From positions 1 to 8,128 of the forward strand of contig CAMYBO010000053.1 of assembly GCA_947254045.1 (NCBI GenBank): DNA of 8,128 nt, given 5' to 3'. How positions within the stretch are numbered: position 1 is the stretch's first letter; each line of letters starts with the position of its first letter. Positions 1 through 5,576 of the stretch are shown piece after piece. Below the pieces are notes generated by a model. It did no database searches. It was not told where the DNA came from and worked only from the letters and a program-made list of their open reading frames with translations. The stretch comes from an uncultured Granulicatella sp. Lineage in GTDB: Bacteria; Bacillota; Bacilli; Lactobacillales; Aerococcaceae. Both the position numbers and the translations under genes were made by a program.

Positions 1-1
1 C

Positions 2-76
2 CTCTTAAATAGTTTGGACGCTTTTAATATAAGGGATGAAGCCCTTTTTGTATACACTAAAATAGGAACCCTATAA
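2..76 (+). other. possible C-terminal tail of an upstream + strand CDS
   Basis: Reading frame 2 on the + strand is open from the window edge to a TAA at 74-76, giving 24 codons that end in ...VYTKIGTL. No start is inside the window and I do not recognise the peptide. The minus strand is also open over part of this stretch, so this may be chance in AT-rich DNA. If the frame is real, the small hairpin at 31-46 lies inside the gene and the structured block at 62-196 would be its 3' untranslated region. Confidence 0.15.
31..49 (+). terminator. weak terminator-like hairpin
   Basis: A 5-bp stem AAGGG (31-35) / CCCTT (42-46) with a 6-base loop is followed by further T residues to 49. It has the form of a short intrinsic terminator on the + strand for a gene outside the window. 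The stem is short and the T-run partly belongs to it. On the minus strand no T-run follows. Confidence 0.25.
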
Positions 77-196
77 ATTATAGAACCCTTATATTACAGG
101 GGAATTTCGAGATCAAGGCTCGAAATTTAGCCATGAGACAGCGTTAGCTGGCTGCTGGCGACCTTGCAACTAAAGGAAGTCTGTTCTAGTTTTTAT
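62..196 (+). ncRNA. candidate structured RNA, family not recognised
   Basis: This non-coding stretch next to the 3' end of rsmI is unusually rich in complementary segments. A perfect 9-bp stem, AATTTCGAG (103-111) / CTCGAAATT (119-127), has a 7-base loop. The CAAGG in that loop (114-118) is exactly complementary to CCTTG at 162-166, which would make a pseudoknot. A further hairpin AGC-GTTA-GCT lies at 140-149, flanked by AGCC (129-132) and GGCT (150-153). A terminator-like stem ends the block at 168-196. The part from 129 to 166 is clearly richer in G and C than the intergenic DNA elsewhere. It does not match any riboswitch, T-box, tmRNA, SRP or RNase P motif I can recall. The + strand is preferred only because of the terminator. 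A 3' untranslated region of an upstream gene is an equal alternative, and no strong promoter is visible. Confidence 0.3.
168..196 (+). terminator. possible intrinsic terminator convergent with rsmI
   Basis: AACTA (168-172) pairs with TAGTT (187-191), and GAA (176-178) pairs with TTC (184-186), around the loop GTCTG. A 3-base bulge (173-175) interrupts the left arm, and T191-T194 follow. The shape fits a + strand terminator facing the end of rsmI at 203. The pairing is AT-rich and interrupted, so it is only moderately convincing. Read on the minus strand it is not followed by T residues, so it would not end the rsmI transcript. Confidence 0.35.
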
Positions 197-202
197 TTAC
201 GT

Positions 203-1090
203 CTATTCTTGGTGAATCAACTTATAAACGTCTTGTTTTTTTAGTTGGTTCTGTTTTGCTACCCATTTGATGGCATCTTTTTGAGAAAGTTGTTGGTGTT
301 CCATTGCCCATTGTACTTGTTCTTCTAAACTTAAATGTTCACAAGAAGCAGTCTCTTCTGTAGCAACACTCGTTGTTACCTCTTCAGGACGAGTTGTTCC
401 AATTAAAATACAACATTCACCTTTTAATTCCTCTTCCTTACAAAGTGTTTTCAATTCTACAGCAGTCCCACGAATAAATTCTTCATGCTTTTTCGTCAAT
501 TCTCGACATAAAACGACTTCTTTTTCTTCACCATAAATTTGAGCAATCAGACTAAAACAATCTTCTAAACGATAAGGAGACTCATATAAAATCACCGTTT
601 CGCTATGACTCGATAAAGCTGTTAACTCAGCCACTCGATCCTTTTTCTTTCTAGGAAGAAATCCATAAAAATAAAAGGGTTGCGGAACTAATCCAGAAGC
701 AATGAGTGCAGTAATCGCAGCGTTAGCACCTGGTAGTGGAATAACAGTAATTCCTTCTTGAATACAAGCTTGAACGAGTTCAGATCCTGGATCACTAATC
801 GAAGGAGTTCCGGCATCACTGACTTGGGCAATATTTTTCCCTTCTTTTAGCCATTCAATAACAGAAGGAATTCGTTCTTGTGTGTTATGTTCATGGAAAC
901 TTTTTTGTGGAGTTTGGATTTCAAAATGATTTAATAATTTCTGAGTATGTCTTGTGTCTTCTGCAAGAATAAAATCGACTTCTTGTAATGTTTTAATAGA
1001 ACGAAAAGTCATATCGTCTAAATTTCCAATGGGAGTAGGAATTAAGTACAACTTTCCATAAGGGGATTCTTCAAAACTTTTTTGTCTCAT
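203..1090 (-). CDS. rsmI: 16S rRNA (cytidine-1402-2'-O)-methyltransferase RsmI
   Basis: The 295-residue product is the SAM-dependent enzyme that 2'-O-methylates C1402 in the decoding centre of 16S rRNA. It belongs to the tetrapyrrole methylase fold and acts in the cytoplasm. Visible signatures are PTPIGNLDDMTFR at 18-30, AEDTRHT at 43-49, SDAGTPSISDPG at 91-102 and LPGANAAITAL at 119-129. A helical tail (about 250-295) is typical of the family, and the length is normal. The ATG overlaps the stop of the upstream yazA-like gene by 4 bases and has an AGGAGGA ribosome site at 1097-1103, so the start is well supported. It is the last gene of a three-gene minus-strand operon whose order equals yabB-yazA-yabC of Bacillus subtilis. 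No T-tailed terminator for this strand is visible in the 200 bases beyond its stop. Confidence 0.96.
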   Translation of the reverse strand: MRQKSFEESPYGKLYLIPTPIGNLDDMTFRSIKTLQEVDFILAEDTRHTQKLLNHFEIQTPQKSFHEHNTQERIPSVIEWLKEGKNIAQVSDAGTPSISDPGSELVQACIQEGITVIPLPGANAAITALIASGLVPQPFYFYGFLPRKKKDRVAELTALSSHSETVILYESPYRLEDCFSLIAQIYGEEKEVVLCRELTKKHEEFIRGTAVELKTLCKEEELKGECCILIGTTRPEEVTTSVATEETASCEHLSLEEQVQWAMEHQQLSQKDAIKWVAKQNQLKKQDVYKLIHQE

Positions 1091-1398
1091 GACAGTTCCT
1101 CCTGTTGTAATAATTGAATGATAGGTTTGGCTGTTTTTCGTATTTTCACACCTTGCCCTGTTAGATAGTTTATTTTTTGGATACGTGTTTGTTGTTTAAA
1201 AGCATATTCTGCTTTCAGCGCTTCGGATTTTGTAGCATATTCTTTAGCATATAATAGGGTAATAGGACGTCTTGTCTTTGTATATTTAGCTCCTGTTCCG
1301 TTATTATGAGTAGCAATTCTTTTTTCTACATTTGTCGTATATCCTGTATATAAAGTGTTATCCTTACATAAGGCAACATATATAAAATGTGTTTCCAT
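1087..1398 (-). CDS. yazA: GIY-YIG domain protein, UPF0213 / YazA-like
   Basis: A small protein of 103 residues made almost entirely of one GIY-YIG domain. The paired tyrosine motifs are FIYV (5-8) and LYTGYT (16-21). They are followed by the conserved arginine R27, the HNNGTGAKYT block (31-40) and the KSEALKAEYAFK helix, with E64 as the likely metal-binding glutamate. All expected active-site positions of the superfamily are therefore present. Family members of this stand-alone UPF0213 type have no settled cellular role; a DNA nuclease or repair function is plausible from the fold only. The gene lies 4 bases after the yabB-like stop and its own stop overlaps the rsmI start, so translation is probably coupled. 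Its ribosome site is weak (GGGG about ten bases upstream), consistent with coupling. Confidence 0.92.
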   Translation of the reverse strand: METHFIYVALCKDNTLYTGYTTNVEKRIATHNNGTGAKYTKTRRPITLLYAKEYATKSEALKAEYAFKQQTRIQKINYLTGQGVKIRKTAKPIIQLLQQEELS

Positions 1399-1402
1399 CT
1401 CA

Positions 1403-2149
1403 TTAACCCCATAATACTTCTTTTAATTTATCCGTATATTCATTATTTTCATCGAAAACAGTAATCGGTGGTAAAATACGAACGCCACCTGGTTGCCCAT
1501 CTTTTATGAATTCAATTAGGACAATATTACTTTCTTTTCCTTCTTTTGGATGAATGAACTGAATTCGTTTCGGCTCTAGTCGATATTGTCTTGCCGTTGT
1601 TAAAATATCTGTCAGGCGATCTGGACGATGAACAATAAAGGCTTTTCCTTTCATTTTTAGCAATCCGGATATATTTTGTAGTAATTCTTCTAATGGTAAA
1701 TGAATTTCATGACGAGCAATGGTGAAAGCTTCTTTTTGATTGAAGAGTGCTTGTTCTTGTAATTTAAAATAAGGAGGATTACACGTGATGTAATCGATGG
1801 AGTCTTTCTTTAGAATCGTTGTAATTTCTCGAACATCTGCTTGGATTATTTCTACTTTTTCTTCTAATTGATTGAGTTGAATGGTTCGATTTGCCATGTC
1901 ACATAATGCGTCTTGTAATTCAACACCGAGAATTTTATTTTTCGTTTTAGCGCTGAGTAAAAAGCTGACAACTCCATTTCCTGTACATAAGTCTACAATC
2001 GTAGCTTTTCTTTGATGGGGGATAGTAGCGAAATCACTTAATAATACCGCATCGATTGAAAAGGAAAACACTTCTGAACTTTGGATAATATCAATATTTT
2101 CTCGTTCTAATCTATCTAATCTTTCATGTGGTTTTAATTCAATCGTCAT
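1403..2149 (-). CDS. yabB: tRNA1(Val) adenine-37 N6-methyltransferase family (YabB/TrmN6-like)
   Basis: A 248-residue class I SAM-dependent methyltransferase. Motif I is VDLCTGNGVVSFLL (52-65), the acidic ribose-binding end of strand 2 is GVEL (75-78), AD lies at 104-105, and the catalytic NPPYF is at 124-128. NPPY marks exocyclic amino-group methylation of adenine (or glutamine). The N-terminal ERLDRLERENIDIIQ...FSFSIDAVLLSDF pattern is typical of the YfiC/TrmN6 and YabB group, which methylates A37 of tRNA1(Val) in E. coli. Substrate identity in this organism is inferred. The ATG is preceded by AAGGAG (2156-2161). It is the first gene of the minus-strand operon and is read divergently from liaX. 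In B. subtilis the same trio follows yabA; here its upstream neighbour is a stress operon. Confidence 0.92.
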   Translation of the reverse strand: MTIELKPHERLDRLERENIDIIQSSEVFSFSIDAVLLSDFATIPHQRKATIVDLCTGNGVVSFLLSAKTKNKILGVELQDALCDMANRTIQLNQLEEKVEIIQADVREITTILKKDSIDYITCNPPYFKLQEQALFNQKEAFTIARHEIHLPLEELLQNISGLLKMKGKAFIVHRPDRLTDILTTARQYRLEPKRIQFIHPKEGKESNIVLIEFIKDGQPGGVRILPPITVFDENNEYTDKLKEVLWG

Positions 2150-2184
2150 AAAGGCTCCTTACATTCATCCAATATAGTAGGTTT

Positions 2185-2215
2185 ATTTTAGCATAGAAGA
2201 GAAAACTCTGCACAA
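2185..2215 (-). promoter_or_regulatory. candidate promoter of the yabB-yazA-rsmI operon
   Basis: Read on the minus strand, an extended -10 element TGC-TAAAAT occupies 2193-2185. A partial -35, TTGTGC, lies at 2215-2210 with a long 19-base spacer. The extended TGN motif can make up for a poor -35. It lies 36 bases upstream of the yabB start. An exact 14-base palindrome of A and T (2214-2227) abuts it. Confidence 0.4.
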
Positions 2216-2244
2216 AAATATATTTTTAAGAATCAAACTTAAGA
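2214..2244. promoter_or_regulatory. AT palindrome and TTAAGA direct repeats between divergent promoters
   Basis: AAAAATATATTTTT at 2214-2227 is a perfect 14-base palindrome. TTAAGA occurs twice in the same orientation (2226-2231 and 2239-2244), 13 bases apart, with the second copy ending 3 bases before the liaX -35. Paired half-sites just upstream of a -35 are a usual arrangement for an activator such as a LiaR/VraR-type response regulator. I do not see a match to a LiaR site that I could state from memory, so the regulator is unknown. Confidence 0.3.
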
Positions 2245-2247
2245 CCT

Positions 2248-2276
2248 ATGACATCTGAAAAGGGAAAAGGCATAAT
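2248..2276 (+). promoter_or_regulatory. promoter of liaXYZ
   Basis: ATGACA (2248-2253) and CATAAT (2271-2276) each differ by one base from the sigma-A consensus -35 and -10 hexamers, and the spacer is exactly 17 bases. Transcription would start near 2283 and leave a leader of about 35 bases before the liaX ATG. The site therefore reads as a housekeeping-sigma promoter, not an ECF-type promoter. Confidence 0.6.
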
Positions 2277-2305
2277 AATCTTGTAAATGAAATTAGTAAA
2301 CAAAT

Positions 2306-2311
2306 GGAGGA
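2306..2311 (+). promoter_or_regulatory. ribosome binding site fixing the liaX start at 2319
   Basis: GGAGGA lies 7 bases before the ATG at 2319. An in-frame ATG at 2304 is further upstream, but the Shine-Dalgarno sequence falls inside its codons and it has no good site of its own. The later start also gives the expected N-terminus MNEKERILDLVKKG. Confidence 0.85.
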
Positions 2312-2318
2312 ATTCGAT

Positions 2319-3794
2319 ATGAATGAAAAAGAACGTATTTTAGATTTAGTAAAAAAAGGAGTCATTAGCTCTCAAGAAGCCATTTCCTTATTAGAAGAAT
2401 TAGGAAAAAATCAAGGAGAAGCTTCAAAAGTGAGTGAGCAAGAGAAAAAAGATGCATCAGCTTATCAAAAAGAAGATGAAAAACGATTCGATACAGTGTT
2501 AGATAGCATCGCTTCTGTTGCCACAAATTTTTCAAGTGAATTAGATAAAGAATTTGAAACATTAAACCAAGTGAATCAACAAGTAAAACAAAAAGAAGAA
2601 CGAATTGAAGAGTTACATACTGCAAAAGCTCTTGATCAATTAACGGTAGAACAAGAAATGGAATTACAAAGACTCGCTGAAGAGTTAGAAGTTTTACATT
2701 CTCAACAAAGGAGTTTAGAAGAAGAGAAAAAAGCAGCACAAGAGGATATGAAACGATTGAAAAAAGAAGAGTTGGACGAAAAGCTTAAAAAAGCTAAACA
2801 AAAAATTGAAGAAACAGATTGGCAACAAACAACAAGCGATTCTTTATCACAATTAGGAGGAATCATTGGACGCTTTGCAGGACAATTTGCGAAAGCAGCT
2901 GCTGAAACAGCTCGTAATGTAAGTGTTACGATTAAAGATCATCCAAGTTTTTCAACGATGTCTCCATTTTTCTACCAAACAAGTCATTCTTATGCTTTTG
3001 AAGAAGAGTTTGGAGAAATTGGCATTATTGAAATTAAAGTGGCAAATGGGGATATCAAAATGAAAACAGCGCCTCAATCAACTGTAACGATTGAAGGAGA
3101 ATTTCGATTAAATGAAGAATTTGAAACGGAAGAAGAAATTGAACAATATATTAATGAGCGATTGAATGTTAGTCTAGAGAACGATACATTTAAATTCTTC
3201 GTCCCAAGTAAAAAAGTTTACGCAGATGTGACTTTTGTTTTTCCAGAAAAAGATTATGATTATGTCAGTGTTAAGGGATTGAATAGTGGGATTCGAATGA
3301 AAGACTTCACAGGGAAAGATTTTTATGCAGAATCACAAAATGGAGAAGTTTCTGTTAAAAATGTGAGCGGAACAATGTTAGAATTGACAAGTAAAAACGG
3401 AACGATTAAACAATTAGAGGGACAATTCAAAGACTCCATTTTAGATGGAACAAATGGCAATATTATTTTTGATGCAGAAGCAGAAAGTGTAACACTAAAA
3501 ACAGTGAATGGTTCTATTAAAGTGAAAAAAGTATCTCCAAATGCCAAACAAATTCTAGCTAAAACAGTTAATGGAAGTGTACATTTAGACGTGCAAGAAT
3601 CAGTAGAATTAGAAGCAACTTTAAGTACATCACTAGGAAAATTACATTATGATGATGCACAATATGAAGTGATTAAACATGAAAAAACAGTGACAAGTCA
3701 TTCCGTTGTTCTAAGAAGACAAAAAGAAACAGTTCCTGTTAGAATTACAGGGAAAACAACAACTGGAAGTGTGACATTAAATTCGGTACAATAA
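2319..3794 (+). CDS. liaX: LiaX-like cell-envelope stress protein (helical N-terminus, DUF4097 C-terminus; YvlB family)
   Basis: The 491-residue product has the LiaX architecture. A short helical head (residues 1-27, MNEKERILDLVKKG...SLLEEL) is followed by a strongly charged coiled-coil region (about 80-167), a glycine/alanine-rich helix (about 180-200), and a beta-rich DUF4097 domain from about 225 to the end. The C-terminal part shows repeated rungs of the form NG-x-[IV] at about 341, 360, 379, 397 and 418, spaced 18-21 residues. There is no signal peptide or membrane segment. In Enterococcus faecalis LiaX senses daptomycin and host peptides, its N-terminal half is released and protective, and C-terminal truncation raises resistance. 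The same role here is inferred from family and gene order. The N-terminal and C-terminal domains are both intact. It begins the operon liaX-liaY-liaZ (yvlB-yvlC-yvlD in B. subtilis, also just upstream of hprK). Confidence 0.87.
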   Translation: MNEKERILDLVKKGVISSQEAISLLEELGKNQGEASKVSEQEKKDASAYQKEDEKRFDTVLDSIASVATNFSSELDKEFETLNQVNQQVKQKEERIEELHTAKALDQLTVEQEMELQRLAEELEVLHSQQRSLEEEKKAAQEDMKRLKKEELDEKLKKAKQKIEETDWQQTTSDSLSQLGGIIGRFAGQFAKAAAETARNVSVTIKDHPSFSTMSPFFYQTSHSYAFEEEFGEIGIIEIKVANGDIKMKTAPQSTVTIEGEFRLNEEFETEEEIEQYINERLNVSLENDTFKFFVPSKKVYADVTFVFPEKDYDYVSVKGLNSGIRMKDFTGKDFYAESQNGEVSVKNVSGTMLELTSKNGTIKQLEGQFKDSILDGTNGNIIFDAEAESVTLKTVNGSIKVKKVSPNAKQILAKTVNGSVHLDVQESVELEATLSTSLGKLHYDDAQYEVIKHEKTVTSHSVVLRRQKETVPVRITGKTTTGSVTLNSVQ

Positions 3795-3821
3795 AGTTAA
3801 ATTAGTAAAAAGGAGAACATT

Positions 3822-4100
3822 ATGAAAAGAAAAAGATTAATGCGTTCAAAAGATAATCGTATATTAGCAGGGGTTATTGGTGGAATAGCAGAATATTTAG
3901 ATGTTGACGCAAGTATTTTAAGAGTCATTTTTGTATTTTTAACATGGTCAGGAATGCCAATCTTATTATATATTTTATTAGCGATTATTATACCGTCTGA
4001 AAAAAGACCGGTTAATAGAAACTATTATGATCCAAATTATCGACCAAGAAAAGAAGCTCGAAAAGTCGAAGAAGACGATTCTGATTGGAGTGACTTTTAG
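3822..4100 (+). CDS. liaY: PspC-domain membrane protein (LiaY/YvlC-like)
   Basis: A 92-residue protein that is mostly one PspC domain. The basic start and RSKDNRILAGVIGGIAEYLDV (8-28) are the family signature. One hydrophobic membrane segment (about 35-57) ends in IIIPSEKR, and a soluble tail closes with the acidic EEDDSDWSDF (83-92). PspC proteins take part in phage-shock and membrane-stress responses. In enterococci LiaY is reported to link LiaX to cardiolipin remodelling. That role is carried over here from family and position. The start has a good AAGGAG site (3810-3815) 6 bases upstream, 27 bases after liaX. The stop is followed after only 4 bases by the liaZ ATG. No frameshift or missing part is seen. 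Confidence 0.9.
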   Translation: MKRKRLMRSKDNRILAGVIGGIAEYLDVDASILRVIFVFLTWSGMPILLYILLAIIIPSEKRPVNRNYYDPNYRPRKEARKVEEDDSDWSDF

Positions 4101-4104
4101 GTAA

Positions 4105-4449
4105 ATGTTTTTAAGAAAAATCGCTATTAACACAGTAGGATTTATGGTCATTGCAGCATTGCTTCCTCAATTCGTTGTAACCAATTGGGGGTCAGCTTTG
4201 CTTGCGGCGATTGTTTTATCGATTTTAAATGTTGTCGTGAGACCAATTTTGATGATTGCCTTTATTCCATTAATTGCGGCAAGTTTTGGTGTGTTTATGT
4301 TAATTATTAATGCGCTAATGCTGTGGTTAATGATGGGAATTGTCCCAGGAATTCACGTTACATCATTTTGGATACTAATAGTTGTAAGTGTGTTATTAAA
4401 TATTTTTAGAAAATTTGTTGAAAATTTCTTTAAGGAAGAAGAGTATTAA
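4105..4449 (+). CDS. liaZ: phage holin family 4 superfamily membrane protein (LiaZ/YvlD-like)
   Basis: The 114-residue product is very hydrophobic, with about four membrane segments (roughly 8-25, 29-46, 49-76 and 84-101). The central LNVVVRPILMIAFIPL and the following FGVFMLIINALMLWLM are the signature of the 'phage holin family 4' (YvlD) group. The name comes from the domain database; there is no phage context, and a holin function should not be assumed. It is the third gene of the liaXYZ operon. The start has no proper Shine-Dalgarno: only an AGG immediately beside the ATG and a GGAG 14 bases back. Translation is therefore probably coupled to liaY, whose stop is 4 bases upstream. A strong terminator begins at its stop codon. 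The charged tail KFVENFFKEEEY is likely cytoplasmic. Confidence 0.88.
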   Translation: MFLRKIAINTVGFMVIAALLPQFVVTNWGSALLAAIVLSILNVVVRPILMIAFIPLIAASFGVFMLIINALMLWLMMGIVPGIHVTSFWILIVVSVLLNIFRKFVENFFKEEEY

Positions 4450-4495
4450 AAAATACCGATTTAAGAATTTAATTCTTAGGTCGGCATTTTTCTTT
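4449..4495 (+). terminator. intrinsic terminator of liaXYZ
   Basis: A 13-bp stem pairs CCGATTTAAGAAT (4456-4468) with ATTCTTAGGTCGG (4472-4484), including two G-T pairs, around the 3-base loop TTA. After an A-C mismatch the A-run at 4449-4453 pairs with the T-run at 4487-4491, so the element could work on both strands. On the + strand it directly follows the liaZ stop and ends the operon, isolating it from hprK. Confidence 0.9.
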
Positions 4496-4546
4496 TGCTA
4501 AAATCATTCGTTATTCGATGGAATTTCAAAGAAAATGTATAAAGAT

Positions 4547-4606
4547 TTGATATAGAATTTACCCGAGAAGTGTAAAAATGTGGTATGATAGAATAGAATG
4601 TATGAT
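4547..4606 (+). promoter_or_regulatory. promoter region of the hprK operon with 13-base direct repeat
   Basis: The best -10 candidate is the extended element TGG-TATGAT (4581-4589). A second TATGAT lies at 4601-4606 inside an exact 13-base direct repeat (4583-4595 and 4600-4612, period 17). TTGATA (4547-4552) is one base from the consensus -35, but it pairs only with a poor TGTAAA (4571-4576, 18-base spacer). TTTACC (4558-4563) is 20 bases from the first TATGAT. Which combination is used cannot be decided by eye. No catabolite-response (cre) element is recognisable. Confidence 0.45.
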
Positions 4607-4622
4607 AGAATAAGTAGAAAAT

Positions 4623-4628
4623 GAGGGA
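4623..4628 (+). promoter_or_regulatory. ribosome binding site fixing the hprK start at 4633
   Basis: GAGGGA lies 4 bases before the ATG at 4633. An in-frame ATG at 4621 overlaps this site and has no Shine-Dalgarno of its own. The later start gives 310 residues, the length of the B. subtilis enzyme. Confidence 0.75.
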
Positions 4629-4632
4629 TGTT

Positions 4633-5565
4633 ATGAAATCAATCGTAACCATAGAAAAACTTGCTGAAAAACTTCATTTAAAACCATTACATGGTTTGGA
4701 ATATTTAGATCGTGAAATTACCACTAGTGAAATTTCAAGACCCGGGTTAGAGTTAGCAGGATATTTTAATTTTTATCCAGCAGAAAGAATTCAATTATTA
4801 GGAAGAACAGAATTATCATTTGCAGAGCAATTATCTTCGCAAACTAGATTAAAAACAATGCGTCGATTATGTACGCCAGAAACACCTTGCTTTGTTATTG
4901 CTAGAAAATTATTACCACCAGAAGAATTAGTTCAAGCAGCCAAGGAAGCAAAAATTCCTATTTTACAAGCAAGCTCGAGAACAACTCATGTATCGAGTAG
5001 TGTTACAAACTATTTAGAAAGTCGATTAGCTCCTCGTACGTCAATGCACGGCGTATTAGTCGATGTGTATGGAATTGGAATGCTCATTACTGGTGAAAGT
5101 GGTGTTGGTAAATCTGAGACAGCTTTAGAATTAGTTCAAAAAGGTCACCGTCTAGTAGCCGATGACCGAGTAGAATTATACAAACACGATGAGTTAACGC
5201 TTGTAGGGGAAGCACCTGAAATTTTAAATAATTTAATTGAAATTCGTGGAATCGGAATTGTTGATGTAATGACATTGTTTGGAGCAGGAGCTATTTTAGA
5301 CACAAAACAAGTAGATTTATTAGTTCATTTAGAAAACTGGACACCAGATAAACAATATGATCGTTTAGGAAGAGCTGTTGAAACGACTGAAGTGATGGGA
5401 GTAAGCATTCCAAAAATGAGAATCCCTGTAAAAACTGGTCGAAATGTTTCTATTATTTTAGAAGTTGCTGCGATGAATTTCCGTGCGAAAAAAATGGGAT
5501 TTGATGCTACTAAAACATTTACAGAACGTTTAGAGCAGTTAATTGCTGAAAACAGCGAACATTAG
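4633..5565 (+). CDS. hprK: HPr kinase/phosphorylase HprK
   Basis: The bifunctional enzyme phosphorylates HPr of the sugar phosphotransferase system on Ser46 using ATP or pyrophosphate, and reverses this by phosphorolysis. HPr(Ser-P) is the corepressor for CcpA in carbon catabolite repression. The N-terminal domain (1 to about 130) is followed by the kinase domain. The P-loop GESGVGKS is at 154-161, H139 lies in the SMHG stretch just before it, the acidic pair D177-D178 follows, and the HPrK/P signature IEIRGIGIVDV is at 202-212. All catalytic features are present and the length of 310 residues is standard. It is the first gene of the hprK-lgt-gpsA-galU run; lgt starts 11 bases after its stop. 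As in B. subtilis, it lies directly downstream of the yvlBCD/liaXYZ genes. Confidence 0.97.
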   Translation: MKSIVTIEKLAEKLHLKPLHGLEYLDREITTSEISRPGLELAGYFNFYPAERIQLLGRTELSFAEQLSSQTRLKTMRRLCTPETPCFVIARKLLPPEELVQAAKEAKIPILQASSRTTHVSSSVTNYLESRLAPRTSMHGVLVDVYGIGMLITGESGVGKSETALELVQKGHRLVADDRVELYKHDELTLVGEAPEILNNLIEIRGIGIVDVMTLFGAGAILDTKQVDLLVHLENWTPDKQYDRLGRAVETTEVMGVSIPKMRIPVKTGRNVSIILEVAAMNFRAKKMGFDATKTFTERLEQLIAENSEH

Positions 5566-5576
5566 GAGGATGACGA

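Noticed and set aside
1..200. T-box, riboswitch, tRNA, tmRNA or SRP RNA
   Set aside because: None of the conserved sequence cores I know of these families is present, so I leave the block unnamed.
1087..1398. GIY-YIG protein as a homing endonuclease or mobile intron gene
   Set aside because: It is the short stand-alone UPF0213 form in the conserved yabB-yazA-rsmI operon, with no intron or DNA-binding extension.
2365..2739. 124-codon minus-strand open frame inside liaX
   Set aside because: It lies opposite the charged coiled-coil part of liaX, is leucine/phenylalanine-rich as expected from antisense of Glu/Lys/Gln codons, and has no recognisable domain.
3323..3547. 74-codon minus-strand open frame inside liaX
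   Set aside because: Antisense shadow of the DUF4097 region without a family match.
4105..4449. Phage holin suggesting a prophage remnant
   Set aside because: The domain name is 'phage holin family 4', but the protein is the chromosomal YvlD/LiaZ type inside liaXYZ and no phage gene is nearby.
5087..5275. 62-codon minus-strand open frame inside hprK
   Set aside because: Opposite the conserved P-loop and signature region of hprK; conservation there is explained by hprK.
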